A stretch of DNA of 64,000 nt from Sphingobacterium populi (GCF_001586775.1 NZ_LQXS01000001.1:868001-932000); one strand, 5' to 3'; shown: positions 16,678-26,481, numbered from the stretch's first letter. Notes: generated by a model not told the origin, from the sequence alone. Numbers and translations are program-made.

Positions 16678-18873
16678 TTAGTTTCCTAACTCTGACATGA
16701 ATTTGATGCGCATCAATTGAATTTCTTCATACGTGTAGTCGGCTTCACCCAATTCATCCAACGCACTCTTCACCGTATCAATATCTGCCGATAAAAAATA
16801 TTCATAGACCTCATCTTGGCGATCTTGATCGATCATTTCATCGACAAAATAAGAAATATTCAGTTTCGTACCCGAGTTGACAATCGACTCGACTTCACGT
16901 AGCATATCTTCATAGCTAATGCCTTTGGAAGAAGCTATATCGTCCAGTCCGATCTTGCGGTCAATATTTTGGATGATCGAAACCTTCAATGCCGACTTAT
17001 TCGCAGTACTCTTTATCACCAAATCCTGCGGCCGATCAATGCCATTATCTTCTACATATTTGCGAATCAGTTCTACGAATGGCGCACCAAATTTAACTGC
17101 TTTGCCGCTGCCCACTCCGTGAATTTGCTTCAACTCATCGATTGTGATAGGATAATGTGTACACATCTCATCCAAAGATGGATCTTGAAAGATCACAAAC
17201 GGTGGCAATGACTTCTGTTTGGCGATTTTCTTGCGCAAATCCTTCAATAACTGCAGTAAAGCCGTATCAAGCGTACTATTGCCCGGATTTACCAGTCCAA
17301 TAGCAGTACCAGTCGCGTCGGCCGATTCAATCGGTTTATTGAGTACAAATTTCATCGGATAAGGATTTAACAAATACTTACTTCCCGATTCCGTTAGGAT
17401 CAATAACCCATAGTGATCAATATCCTTTTTGATAAAATCAGCGAGTTCGGCTTGTCGGATTACCGATTTCCAATAAATAACTCCATGCTCTTTGCCAGTA
17501 CCAAATAAGGGATGCATATCGTGCTTATAGGACGATACCGGCTGGTTATTTTGTCCCATCAGCACGTTGATAATATGATGATCGTCGAACTTATCGCCCT
17601 GCTCTTTGATGAAGCTCAATATTTGCAAAATTGGAGCTTCGGCGTCCAGATACGTACGAGCAGACCGACAATTATCGCACATATTATTACATCCTGTCTC
17701 ATCAAAAGATTCGCCAAAATAATGTAAGATCTGCTTGCGTCGGCACACCGCCGATTCCGAATAATCGATGACCTCTTTTAGGATTTGCGTACCGATCTCG
17801 CGCTCTGCTACGGGCTTATCCTTCATGAATTTGGTGAGTTTTTCGATATCCTTTTCCGAATAAAATGCCACACACACACCTTCACCACCGTCACGACCTG
17901 CACGCCCTGTTTCCTGATAATATCCTTCCATCGACTTAGGAATGTCGTGATGAATAACGAAGCGCACATCTGGCTTGTCGATACCCATACCGAAAGCAAT
18001 CGTTGCCACAATGACTTCTACATCTTCCATCAGAAATTTGTCTTGCGTATCTGCTCTTACTTTAGCGTCCAGACCGGCATGATATGGAAGCGCAGTGATT
18101 CCGTTGATATTCAATACCTCAGCAATCTCTTCTACCTTCTTGCGGCTAAGACAATATACAATACCTGTTTTACCAGCATTATTGCGAATAAAACGGACAA
18201 TCTCTTTTACGACATCGCGCTTGGGGCGTACTTCGTAATACAGATTCGTTCGGTTAAAGGACGACTTAAAAAGCGTCGCATCGTTCATCTGCAAATTCTT
18301 GCGAATGTCTGATTGCACTTTCGGTGTTGCAGTCGCCGTTAGTGCAATGATCGGAATTCCTTCGCCAATCCCATTAATTACCTGACGAATTTTTCGGTAT
18401 TCTGGGCGAAAATCATGCCCCCACTCCGATATACAATGCGCCTCATCCACCGCTACGAATGAGACAGTTATATTGCGCAAAAATTGAATATTATCTTCTT
18501 TTCCTAACGATTCTGGCGCTACGTACAGCAATTTGGTCTTGCCAGAAACTACATCTTCTTTCACTCGTGTTACTTCACTCTTCGTAAGCGAAGAATTGAG
18601 GAAGTGAGCAATACTATCACTACCACCAAATGCGCGCAGCTGATCGACTTGATTCTTCATTAAAGCTATCAATGGAGAAATAACGATAGCTGTACCTTGA
18701 CTCATCAGAGCCGGAAGCTGATAACAGATCGACTTGCCACCACCTGTAGGCATGATGACGAATGTATCTTTCTTATTTAATACATTCGTGATAATCGCTT
18801 CTTGATCACCTTTGAACGTATCAAACCCAAAAAATTCTTGCAAGTTATCAAACAGTGATTTTTCTATGTCCAT
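16678..18873 (-). CDS. recQ: ATP-dependent DNA helicase RecQ
   Basis: A 731-residue 3'-5' DNA helicase of the RecQ family, acting in recombination and fork repair. ATG at 18871-18873 (MDIEKSLFDN) is chosen; the open frame extends upstream without family similarity. Features in order are Walker A MPTGGGKSICYQLPAL (from residue 41), DEAH box VDEAHCISEWGHDFRPEY, helicase C with YYQETGRAGRDG, a zinc site from CRRKQIL and GCNNMCDNC, a winged-helix RQC domain, an HRDC domain (about residues 520-600), and a C-terminal helical HTH_40-like domain. The long C-terminus is common in Bacteroidota RecQ proteins. Confidence 0.95.
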   Translation of the reverse strand: MDIEKSLFDNLQEFFGFDTFKGDQEAIITNVLNKKDTFVIMPTGGGKSICYQLPALMSQGTAIVISPLIALMKNQVDQLRAFGGSDSIAHFLNSSLTKSEVTRVKEDVVSGKTKLLYVAPESLGKEDNIQFLRNITVSFVAVDEAHCISEWGHDFRPEYRKIRQVINGIGEGIPIIALTATATPKVQSDIRKNLQMNDATLFKSSFNRTNLYYEVRPKRDVVKEIVRFIRNNAGKTGIVYCLSRKKVEEIAEVLNINGITALPYHAGLDAKVRADTQDKFLMEDVEVIVATIAFGMGIDKPDVRFVIHHDIPKSMEGYYQETGRAGRDGGEGVCVAFYSEKDIEKLTKFMKDKPVAEREIGTQILKEVIDYSESAVCRRKQILHYFGESFDETGCNNMCDNCRSARTYLDAEAPILQILSFIKEQGDKFDDHHIINVLMGQNNQPVSSYKHDMHPLFGTGKEHGVIYWKSVIRQAELADFIKKDIDHYGLLILTESGSKYLLNPYPMKFVLNKPIESADATGTAIGLVNPGNSTLDTALLQLLKDLRKKIAKQKSLPPFVIFQDPSLDEMCTHYPITIDELKQIHGVGSGKAVKFGAPFVELIRKYVEDNGIDRPQDLVIKSTANKSALKVSIIQNIDRKIGLDDIASSKGISYEDMLREVESIVNSGTKLNISYFVDEMIDQDRQDEVYEYFLSADIDTVKSALDELGEADYTYEEIQLMRIKFMSELGN

Positions 18874-19189
18874 AGAATTAGATGAAATATACAGTTGTGT
18901 GTAGCATGTAGAAAACACACCTACACGTCCCAAATACAGTAATATAAAATTACAGAATTTTTGCTTGAAAAGCAATACGAATCGGGAAATGCTTATAAGC
19001 TGGCATGCTCGAGGATGGTAAATAATTTTGTTTCATATTTAATGATTGCGCACCGTTTTAGAGCTGTGTAGTGCGTCTCAAAAGTGTAATATTTCCATAG
19101 TCAAAGTATTAAAAAATACAAATTGCCAATTCAAAAAGATACTTTTGGTCTAAGAATTGAGCATATTAAACGAAAAACAAACAGTAGAG
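18874..19189. other. Intergenic region between divergent recQ and DUF1573 genes
   Basis: A 316-base non-coding stretch between divergent genes. I can identify only a TACTTTTG -7 box for the rightward gene (19140-19147). No RNA gene, repeat or clear recQ promoter is evident. Confidence 0.5.
19140..19147 (+). promoter_or_regulatory. Putative -7 promoter element (TACTTTTG) for the DUF1573 gene
   Basis: Perfect TAnnTTTG match, 42 bases before the ATG at 19190. A TTG at 19124-19126 is too close to be a normal -33 element. Confidence 0.45.
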
Positions 19190-19564
19190 ATGAAAAAGAT
19201 AAGTAGTGTAGTTGTAGCATTTGTAGCTCTGATCGCTTTGACATCGATGTCATTAGTGCAGGGTACATTTAATTTCAATACGGAAACTCATGATTTTGGT
19301 AAAATACCACACAACAAACCTGCATCGTATGAATTTACGTTTACGAATACCGGAGATTCACCTATTATAATTTCCGAAGTAAGACCAACTTGCGGTTGTT
19401 CAGTAGCTGATTTCACAAAAGCACCTGTTAAACCGGGTGACACCGGCGCCATCAATGTGACTTACGATGCAAGTGTAAAAGGGCCTTTCACCAAATCATT
19501 CATCGTCAAATCTAATACCAATACACCGGTTAAGAACTTGACCATTAAAGGGAATGTAGAGTAA
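19190..19564 (+). CDS. Exported DUF1573 domain protein
   Basis: A 124-residue secreted or periplasmic protein. MKKISSVVVAF starts a signal peptide of about 25 residues. The rest is one DUF1573 (ASPM/SPD-2/Hydin-like beta-sandwich) domain with the hallmark HDFGKIPHNKPA near the N-terminus and VRPTCGCSVADF in the middle. Domains of this group are common in Bacteroidota and usually have no assigned function. ATG at 19190 is preferred over an upstream TTG in the same frame, because it gives a clean signal peptide. A 20-base-pair terminator stem follows. Confidence 0.88.
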   Translation: MKKISSVVVAFVALIALTSMSLVQGTFNFNTETHDFGKIPHNKPASYEFTFTNTGDSPIIISEVRPTCGCSVADFTKAPVKPGDTGAINVTYDASVKGPFTKSFIVKSNTNTPVKNLTIKGNVE

Positions 19565-19585
19565 AATAGGAACTGCATACGCAGT

Positions 19586-19631
19586 AAAACAAGAAGAGCT
19601 ACGCTACTATGAGCGTAGCTCTTCTTGTTTT
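19586..19631 (+). terminator. Strong terminator after the DUF1573 gene
   Basis: A perfect 20-base-pair inverted repeat (arms 19586-19605 and 19612-19631) with a six-base loop. The 3' arm ends in GTTTT. It lies 21 bases past the stop codon. Confidence 0.85.
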
Positions 19632-19704
19632 AGCTTACCTAAGGCAGAAGATGTATTTTAAATGGCTTTTTTGAGACGAGGCAAAACAAAAAAGAGGAAT
19701 TTAG

Positions 19705-19712
19705 TACCTTAG
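19705..19712 (+). promoter_or_regulatory. Possible -7 element (TACCTTAG) for the aminotransferase
   Basis: TACCTTAG matches TAnnTTTG at all but one position, 19 bases before the ATG at 19732. The same variant octamer occurs before the DUF72 gene at 26447. Confidence 0.35.
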
Positions 19713-19731
19713 CACAAAATTTAAATTCAGT

Positions 19732-20939
19732 ATGCCAACTATATCATCTCGCGGACAGCACATGCCCGCCTCTCCCATTCGAAAGCTGACGCCATATGCC
19801 GATCAGGCGAAAAAAGACGGTAAAAAAATATATCATTTAAATATTGGTCAACCGGATATCAAGACACCTGCCGGAATGCTGCAAGCTATTCGCAATATTG
19901 ATTTTGATGTGTGGGCTTATACTCCTTCTGAAGGCACAAGCACGTACCGCGATAAATTGGCAGAATATTACAATAAAATAAATTACAACGTTACCGCTAA
20001 TCAGATTTTGGTCACAAATGGTGGCTCAGAAGCGATTTCGATTGCTATGCAATCTTGTCTAAACCCTGGTGATGAGATCATCATCCCGGAGCCTTTTTAT
20101 GCTAATTACAATGGTTTTGCTTGTCCAGCCGATGTCGTGATACGACCTATTATGTCGCACATCGAAGATGGCTTCGCATTGCCTAGTATCGCGGCTTTTG
20201 AGCAAGTAATCAGTGATAAGACCAAAGCAATCGTAATTTGTAATCCAAACAATCCTACCGGCTACTTATATTCTCGTGAAGAGTTAGAAGCACTTAAAGA
20301 ACTTTGTCTCAAATACGACCTGTACCTATTTGCTGATGAGGCATACCGTGAATTCTGTTATGATGGCAAAGAATTCGTTTCGCCTATGCATTTAGATGGG
20401 CTTGATAATCACGTTGTCATTTTCGACACGGTGTCCAAGCGCTATTCTGCTTGCGGCGCTCGACTAGGCTGTCTAATTACAAAAAACACAGAATTGTACC
20501 AAGTCGCTCTAAAGTTTGCTCAAGCTCGCTTGTCGCCTCCTGCTGTCGCGCAAATCGCTGCTACTGCCGCGGTAGATACTCCTCAAAGCTATTTTGACGA
20601 AGTGTTGGAAGAATACACCGAAAGAAGAGATTTATTGGTTGATGGATTAAATGCCTTACCGGGTGTATATTGCCCTAATCCAGGTGGCGCATTTTACGTG
20701 GTCGCTCGTTTTCCGATTGACAATTCTGATAAATTTTGCCAATGGATGCTTGAATCCTTCGCCTACGAAAACGAAACCGTAATGATGGCACCAGCAGCAG
20801 GTTTTACAGTTCCAATAATGCCGGCCTAAATGAGGTTCGTTTGGCTTATGTACTCCATACCGAGGAGTTGAAGAAAGCGTTGATTTGCTTGGAAAAGGGA
20901 TTAGCTTCTTACCCAGGAAGAACAACAGAACCAGCATAG
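19732..20939 (+). CDS. PLP-dependent class I/II aminotransferase, one-base frameshift near C-terminus
   Basis: Fold-type I pyridoxal-phosphate aminotransferase, about 402 residues when corrected, of the aspartate/aromatic aminotransferase-like group. Recognisable are YHLNIGQPDIKTP, the cofactor-binding NGGSEAISIAM, the substrate/PLP site NPNNPTGYLYSREE, ADEAYREFCYDG, and the lysine motif DTVSKRYSACGARLG. The frame stops at 20827-20829 after AAGFTVPIMPA. Adding one T to the T4 run at 20802-20805 gives AAGFYSSNNAGLNEVRLAYV, the conserved family end, and continues to TAG at 20937-20939. The shift is therefore a one-base homopolymer loss, probably a sequence error. The exact substrate is not determined. 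Confidence 0.87.
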
Positions 20940-20962
20940 CTGAACCTATTTATAGCTTGTAC

Positions 20963-20997
20963 GAAGCTCCTGCTGATAACTATTCAGCAGGAGCTTC
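20963..20997. terminator. Bidirectional terminator overlapping the NlpC/P60 gene end
   Basis: GAAGCTCCTGCTGA and TCAGCAGGAGCTTC form a perfect 14-base-pair stem with a seven-base loop. TGCTTTT follows on the plus strand. It lies between the convergent aminotransferase and NlpC/P60 genes. The last codons of the latter (EAPAE) make one arm and its stop codon sits in the loop. Confidence 0.8.
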
Positions 20998-21771
20998 TGC
21001 TTTTAAGAGATCGCCTGTAATCATCCGCTTAATAATGCGTAGGCGATGCGTATAGCTCTGGTGCTGACTATGATAAATACCAGTAGTATCGATACGATCA
21101 ATACGTACATGAGCAGAAGCGTGTAAGATCGTTTCCTTATTTAATAAAATACCAACGTGCGTGATACGGCCCTCTTCGTTATCAAAAAAAGCTAAATCGC
21201 CCGTTTTTGCTTCTTGGAGAAAATCTACTATTTCTCCTTGCGTAGCCTGATCGGAAGCATCTCTATGCAGGGAAATCGCAAAGTGACGATAGATCAACTG
21301 CATTAAACCCGAACAATCTACGCCAAAGCGGCTACGACCGCCCCACAGATACGGTGCTCCCAGATAGTAGTTTATTAGCTTAGGAAATTCTACGTCAAAA
21401 TCGTGTAATGTGGGCTGGCGAAACGAACCTTCGATACGACAAAGCTCACCATTCAATACCAATTCATCGGCACGAGGCACCACACATCCATGTAAAAGTG
21501 GAAACGGATTTTGACTACCAATCTGTGCGGTGGCGCCATCTACATGTACGATCTCAAATTCGCTCGCGCTTTCGTCGATGAAGGCAAGTTGACCGCGTTG
21601 AATCCAGCCTTCGTAGGCAGGATCGGCACCTTTTATCATGATCCACTCTTCTCGCTCTTCGAGCACGGTGAAGTACTCACCAAAAAGTAGTTGGGAAACT
21701 TGTTCACTACGATGCGAAGGCCCTGCACGCAACGGAATGATGGAAAGATTACATACGGCCTGACTTTTCAT
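20980..21771 (-). CDS. NlpC/P60 (C40) peptidoglycan endopeptidase with SH3-like domains
   Basis: A 263-residue cysteine peptidase expected to cleave the D-Glu-diaminopimelate bond of cell-wall peptides. Residues 1-130 form SH3b-like segments (PLRAGPSHRSEQVSQLLFGE, then GWIQRGQL), followed by the C40 domain from about residue 135. The catalytic Cys is in GVDCSGLMQLIY, the His in THVGILL, and a third polar residue in ILHASAHVRID. This is the YkfC-like arrangement used in recycling of wall peptides. No signal peptide is visible, so it may be cytoplasmic and act on imported muropeptides; that would fit peptide import but is inference. Confidence 0.88.
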   Translation of the reverse strand: MKSQAVCNLSIIPLRAGPSHRSEQVSQLLFGEYFTVLEEREEWIMIKGADPAYEGWIQRGQLAFIDESASEFEIVHVDGATAQIGSQNPFPLLHGCVVPRADELVLNGELCRIEGSFRQPTLHDFDVEFPKLINYYLGAPYLWGGRSRFGVDCSGLMQLIYRHFAISLHRDASDQATQGEIVDFLQEAKTGDLAFFDNEEGRITHVGILLNKETILHASAHVRIDRIDTTGIYHSQHQSYTHRLRIIKRMITGDLLKAEAPAE

Positions 21772-21908
21772 TAGTGCAAGTTACTGGTATTTTCTGATTA
21801 CTTCGGTAGAAAATATGTGAACGGTGCCGGATATTTTTGCAATGCGCAAAACAAACAATTGGCCTAATCGATTGTGTTAATACGAACATAACTAAAGCTA
21901 CTTAGGTG

Positions 21909-22379
21909 ATGGAAAATAAATTTGAAAGAATACTTATCGCATTGGACGATAGTCCATGTTCTGAGAAAGCAGCAGAGTATGCAAAACAACTTGTCAACGG
22001 TTGGCATTCTACCGTGGCTTTACTAACAGTAACACCTGTAACTGCTCCTACCAATTTCGGAGCTGATCCATTGTTAGGGCAGCAGCCCATTATTGTTCCC
22101 GAAGTTTCGGAGGTACAACAAAATTCAGCTGAAAGACGCTTGGAAAACCTCCGCAGTCAGTTTTCTGGAGCGAAGGAAGTACGTATATTCAACACTGTTG
22201 GAACGGTGCGCGACGAAATATTGACTACTGCTGATGAATGGCAAGCCGATTTGATCATTATGGGTACAAACGGTCGTAGCGGATTTGATCACTTCTTATC
22301 TGGAAGCGTTGCAGAATCCGTGATCCGGAAATCTAAATGCCCTGTACTCGTAGTACCGGCAGATGACGAGGAAGATTAA
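21909..22379 (+). CDS. Universal stress protein UspA family
   Basis: A 156-residue single-domain universal stress protein. The N-terminus ERILIALDDSPCSEKAAEYA provides the first nucleotide-binding strand. The C-terminal G-2X-G-9X-G-S motif is intact in MGTNGRSGFDHFLSGS, so ATP binding is expected. ATG at 21909 is preferred to the GTG directly before it. It converges on the methyltransferase gene, with only 14 bases between stops. Confidence 0.9.
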   Translation: MENKFERILIALDDSPCSEKAAEYAKQLVNGWHSTVALLTVTPVTAPTNFGADPLLGQQPIIVPEVSEVQQNSAERRLENLRSQFSGAKEVRIFNTVGTVRDEILTTADEWQADLIIMGTNGRSGFDHFLSGSVAESVIRKSKCPVLVVPADDEED

Positions 22380-22393
22380 GAATTTATTGTTTT

Positions 22394-23565
22394 CTAGGGC
22401 TTCATGAAGCGGGCTGCATACATAGAATCTGCCTGTTCATTATATCCCAAAAAACACTGCTCGCTGATCTTTTTGAGTCCCAATTCTTGCTCAATGTACG
22501 AGGTTATGCCTTCATTCTCGACTTCAAACACAGAACAAGTAATGTATAATAACTGTCCTCCTGATCTTAAAAATGGGAGGACATTTTTTAGAATATCACG
22601 TTGCAAATTGGTAAAACGCGTCAAAGATTTAGCGTCAAACTGACGCATCATTTCGGGTGTGCGCCCCCAGGTGCCCGAACCACCACAAGGTGCATCAACC
22701 AAAATCCCGTCAAACTGTTCGCCCTGCATTAAGTAAGTCACCGGTTTCGACAAATCCAAAACCTTTTGTCTGTACGAAGTTGGTTTAAAGCCAGCTTGCT
22801 CAAAGCGTTCTTCTAAATTGCGTAAGATCGTAAAACGTACATCCGACACCAATAATCTGATATCCGGACAAAGATCTAGCAACATCAGCGATTTTCCTCC
22901 GGATGCCGCGCAGCAATCCCACCATTTTGCGCCGTCTACTACATCCAGCAATCTCTGTGTACGCTGTGACGATAGATCCTGTATTTCGTACATGCCCGCA
23001 ATTTCTCGGATGCTTGCTACGTTAAATCCGTTGGGAAACGCAATGGTTTGCTCACCTACATGCTCATGTACCACCTCAGCGGCTTTCAAAACGTTTAATA
23101 CTTCTGTGAGCTTCGCACGTTTTACGCGAATAAATAACTTAGGCTGTACGAAGAGACTTGAAACAAATTCGGCGGCCTCAACCTCAGGTGACAATTGCGC
23201 TAATGCTGGAAAGACATCCTGTAAAAATTTGCCATAACGTGCTTCAACCAACGCGATTTTTTTTCTATAGGCAGTTCTATGGACGCATGCCAAGATGGGG
23301 CGCGCACGGCTACCAAATCGCTCTGACTTTCGCAGACAAATTCTGCTAAAATGAGCTTTTCCTCAATATCCAAATCAGAAAATGCGCCACCTAGACGAAA
23401 GTAATTGTAACACAAGCGAGATGTCACTCTACGATCTGTAGAGCCCATTTGCCGGTTCGATTTGTAGAACTTCGTCAGAAAGCGAGAAAGGGGTTCATCG
23501 TAGCGGTAGCTTTCCAGTGCTTTAATGGCATTTCGGATCTGGTGCATCACGCGTTTTTCCAGCAT
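22394..23565 (-). CDS. RsmB/RsmF-like rRNA cytosine-C5 methyltransferase, one-base frameshift
   Basis: A NOL1/NOP2/Sun family SAM-dependent m5C methyltransferase, about 390 residues when corrected. The N-terminal helical part (from MLEKRVMHQIRNAIKALESY) and the methyltransferase domain are in different frames. The join is an A8 run on the minus strand (23257-23264); nine A residues would give PIEKKIALVEARYGKFLQDV and one continuous protein. The catalytic part shows CCAASGGKSLMLLD, VDAPCGGSGTWGR with the conserved PC cysteine, and TCSVFEVENEG. The last has TCSV where the second catalytic cysteine is expected, so both are present. The rRNA target cannot be decided from sequence alone. Confidence 0.87.
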
Positions 23566-23573
23566 ATTTTTCC

Positions 23574-24836
23574 CTAGCGAGCTTGAAATTTTCCGAAACG
23601 ATATTCTAGTAAACTGACACCAAAGTTGACATATCCCCAGCGTTCATTACGATTGAATTTGTAGTTGCTATACAACCCTTCGAATGTTTCTTGGTGAATA
23701 TGATCTGCATAATTACTGCCATATTTCTGCAATAGATTGCCAAAATAAGTACCCGAATCAAATCCTTTGTATGCATGATCGGATGGTTCTACACCGTAAG
23801 CATCTTTGTAAGCCGACTGAAAATTGCGAGTGGCAGCTGCCAATGGATTTAGATGGCTTTCTGAAGTGATAATCGGTCGGTAGAACGTAAAATTGCTATA
23901 CGAACTGAAATCTATACGACTCCACAGCGGATGCCCGTATAAGCGAAATTCAACATTGTTCGACATAGCGCGCTCATCCATCACATTTAGCATGGCTCTG
24001 AGCTGATTGCGATCGGTAGTTCCACTCACTAAATGATACACTGCGTCAGAATTCAATTTGTCATTCAATTCAGAGGGCGACGATACTGATACGACCTCGG
24101 CATACGGAAGGCGTTCTTGAATATCAGCCGGAAAACCTTGTATAAATTGCTGATGATCACTATTCGCGGTATTGTAAATTATGATAATATCGCCTTCCTT
24201 ATAATTCTTAGTTAATTCGGCAGAAATTGCACGCATATGAATACTAATCGGTGGTGTTACCGATACCAAGTTTGGCAGATTAAACTCTGTCGGCATTGAT
24301 GCTGCCAACGGATTAACTTGTAATACACGACGATTAGGATTCAGGCTAGCGCTGAATGCTTTGATCTCTGCCGGATATACTGGACCGACGATCAAGCTGG
24401 CATCTTGTATCTCTTGAGACCGAGCGAGATTGGCATTATGCCCAGCATGATCTCTGGAATCAAGCACTTGCAGCTCTACTCTCTTATTGGACTTCGCTGT
24501 TTGCTGCAGTCCCATTTGAAAACCTTGATAGAAATCGAGGGCCAACGCAGCACGTTTTACATCTTCTTCTGAAATAGCGCTAGATGCTACCCGATCTAGC
24601 TGAAAGGGTAAAACAAGGGCAATCGTCCCGCCAGGATACATTTTTGCTTTGCTGGAAATTACTTCATCCGCATCTCGCGACTTATCTTCACGCGTAGCTT
24701 CCGATTTATCTACAGCACCATCCACATTACCCGCAGCTTGTCCGGGTGCTCGCAAAACTCCTGTTGTTGTTTTTGGCGAACAAGATGATACCGCCAAAGC
24801 GGCTGCAAAAAAACCAATTAGATAAGTGCCCTTCAT
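23574..24836 (-). CDS. Type I periplasmic binding-protein-like lipoprotein
   Basis: A 420-residue lipoprotein from ATG at 24834-24836 (MKGTYLIGFF); the lipobox is AVSSC with the acylated Cys near residue 19. After a disordered charged linker the domain resembles type I solute-binding proteins (LivJ-like or LpoA-like), with ALVLPFQLDR, ALDFYQGFQMGLQQ, LIVGPVYPAEIKAFS and a C-terminal region with GFDSGTYFGNLLQKYG. It begins 11 bases after the guaA stop and lies just upstream of the methyltransferase gene. No transporter genes are nearby, so an envelope regulatory or peptidoglycan-synthase activator role is possible but unproven. Confidence 0.78.
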   Translation of the reverse strand: MKGTYLIGFFAAALAVSSCSPKTTTGVLRAPGQAAGNVDGAVDKSEATREDKSRDADEVISSKAKMYPGGTIALVLPFQLDRVASSAISEEDVKRAALALDFYQGFQMGLQQTAKSNKRVELQVLDSRDHAGHNANLARSQEIQDASLIVGPVYPAEIKAFSASLNPNRRVLQVNPLAASMPTEFNLPNLVSVTPPISIHMRAISAELTKNYKEGDIIIIYNTANSDHQQFIQGFPADIQERLPYAEVVSVSSPSELNDKLNSDAVYHLVSGTTDRNQLRAMLNVMDERAMSNNVEFRLYGHPLWSRIDFSSYSNFTFYRPIITSESHLNPLAAATRNFQSAYKDAYGVEPSDHAYKGFDSGTYFGNLLQKYGSNYADHIHQETFEGLYSNYKFNRNERWGYVNFGVSLLEYRFGKFQAR

Positions 24837-24847
24837 TTTTCTTTTTT

Positions 24848-26398
24848 TTATTCCCACTCAATTGTTGCGGGTGGTTTTGAACTGATATCGTATACTACAC
24901 GGTTAATACCTTTGACATGATTAATAATCTCGTTCGAAATCTTCGCGAGCAAATCATATGGTAGATGAATCCAGTCTGCCGTCATGCCATCCAAAGAACC
25001 GACTGCGCGCAGAGCGACCACATGCTCATAGGTGCGTTCATCGCCCATTACACCGACGGATTGTACCGGTAAGAAAATCGTACCTGCTTGCCAAATTTTA
25101 TCATACCAACCTGACTCGCGAAGATTACGAATATAGATGTCATCTGCTTCTTGCAAAATCCGTACCTTTTCCGCAGTTACATCGCCCAGAATACGAATTC
25201 CAAATCCAGGACCTGGAAATGGATGTCTTCCTAAGATGGTAGGATCTACCTCTAACGTTTTTCCGACACGTCTAACTTCGTCTTTAAATAAAGTTCGTAA
25301 CGGCTCTATAACGTTCAGTTTCATATAATCTGGTAATCCGCCCACGTTGTGGTGCGATTTGATCGTAGCCGAAGGTCCATTTACCGAGATCGATTCAATC
25401 ACATCGGGATAAATCGTACCTTGTCCTAACCATTTTGCTTCAACGCCTTCTGGCAATTCGGCCTGAATTTGTTTTGCTGCTTCGTCAAATACATCTATGA
25501 ATGATGCTCCGATGATTTTACGTTTCTGCTCAGGATCGGAAACACCCGCTAACTTACTGTAGAATTGATCTTTGGCATTAACACCTTTAATATTCAAACC
25601 CATGTGCTCGTATGAGTCCAGCACTTGTTGGAATTCATTTTTGCGCAATAAACCATGATCTACGAAGAAACAGTGCAACTTATCGCCGATCGCATGGTGC
25701 AATAATACAGCAGCTACTGTAGAATCAACCCCGCCAGACAAAGCCATGATCACATGATCATCTCCTAACTGCGTTTTAAGATCGGCAATAGTCATTTCTA
25801 CGAAAGCATCAGCCGTCCAATCTTGCGTACAACCACAAATATTCACGACAAAATTTTTCACCACAACTTGACCATCTGTACTGTGGGTTACTTCTGGATG
25901 AAACTGGATACCATAAGTCCGAGTGCCTTCTATATGATAAGCAGCCACGCGCACTTTGTCGGTACTTGCAATCACTCGAAAATTTGATGGCACTTCTTTA
26001 ATAGTATCTCCATGTGACATCCATACTTGAGATTGTGTCGGAATGCCAGATAGTAATTCGTTTTCCTGATCTACATATAACAAATTGGCTCTACCGTATT
26101 CTCTAATTTCGGAAGGCAATACTTCGCCGCCAGAATGTTGAGCTAGATATTGGGCACCATAACAAACACCTAGCACCGGATAATCTCTCATCATGGCAGC
26201 ATAATCTACTTGTGGCGCATCTTCTTGCCAAACAGAATACGGACTTCCTGAAAAGATGATACCTTTAACCGTATCGTCGAAGGCAGGAATATTGTTAAAT
26301 GGATGAATTTCACAGTATACATTAAGATCACGTACACGACGTGCAATCAGCTGAGTATATTGTGACCCAAAATCGAGGATAATAATTTTTTCTGACAT
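24848..26398 (-). CDS. guaA: GMP synthase, glutamine-hydrolysing
   Basis: A 516-residue GuaA that aminates XMP to GMP using glutamine and ATP, the last step of guanine nucleotide synthesis. The class I glutaminase has [11 protein letters not shown] with catalytic Cys79 and [10 protein letters not shown] with the His-Glu pair. The ATP-pyrophosphatase P-loop [17 protein letters not shown] lies near residue 220. The C-terminal dimerisation domain ends with [10 protein letters not shown], the usual terminus. The start codon lies four bases after a perfect -7 box. Complete and normal in length. Confidence 0.97.
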   Translation of the reverse strand: MSEKIIILDFGSQYTQLIARRVRDLNVYCEIHPFNNIPAFDDTVKGIIFSGSPYSVWQEDAPQVDYAAMMRDYPVLGVCYGAQYLAQHSGGEVLPSEIREYGRANLLYVDQENELLSGIPTQSQVWMSHGDTIKEVPSNFRVIASTDKVRVAAYHIEGTRTYGIQFHPEVTHSTDGQVVVKNFVVNICGCTQDWTADAFVEMTIADLKTQLGDDHVIMALSGGVDSTVAAVLLHHAIGDKLHCFFVDHGLLRKNEFQQVLDSYEHMGLNIKGVNAKDQFYSKLAGVSDPEQKRKIIGASFIDVFDEAAKQIQAELPEGVEAKWLGQGTIYPDVIESISVNGPSATIKSHHNVGGLPDYMKLNVIEPLRTLFKDEVRRVGKTLEVDPTILGRHPFPGPGFGIRILGDVTAEKVRILQEADDIYIRNLRESGWYDKIWQAGTIFLPVQSVGVMGDERTYEHVVALRAVGSLDGMTADWIHLPYDLLAKISNEIINHVKGINRVVYDISSKPPATIEWE

Positions 26399-26402
26399 GG
26401 CG

Positions 26403-26410
26403 CAAAGTTA
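26403..26410 (-). promoter_or_regulatory. Putative -7 promoter element (TAACTTTG) for guaA
   Basis: Perfect TAnnTTTG match on the minus strand, with only four bases (CGCC) between it and the guaA ATG. Used as a promoter it would place the transcript start at or next to the start codon. Confidence 0.5.
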
Positions 26411-26446
26411 CATATTCAGGATGAGTTTTACACGGCGAAATCTTCT

Positions 26447-26454
26447 TACCTTAG
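26447..26454 (+). promoter_or_regulatory. Possible -7 element (TACCTTAG) for the DUF72 gene
   Basis: One mismatch to TAnnTTTG, 27 bases before the ATG at 26482, in the short gap divergent from guaA. Confidence 0.3.
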
Positions 26455-26481
26455 CAATTACGTATTTCTTAACTATTGCAT

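Noticed and set aside
17785..18312. 175-codon plus-strand frame
   Set aside because: Lies wholly inside recQ on the opposite strand, with no protein-like pattern of its own.
19055..19068. GTTTTAGAGCTGTG, resembling the start of a type II-A CRISPR repeat
   Set aside because: A single copy without repeats, spacers, tracrRNA or cas genes nearby; chance match.
22399..22410. GCTTCATGAAGC palindrome near the uspA/methyltransferase junction
   Set aside because: It lies inside the methyltransferase 3' coding end, has no T-run, and is too short to support a terminator or operator call.
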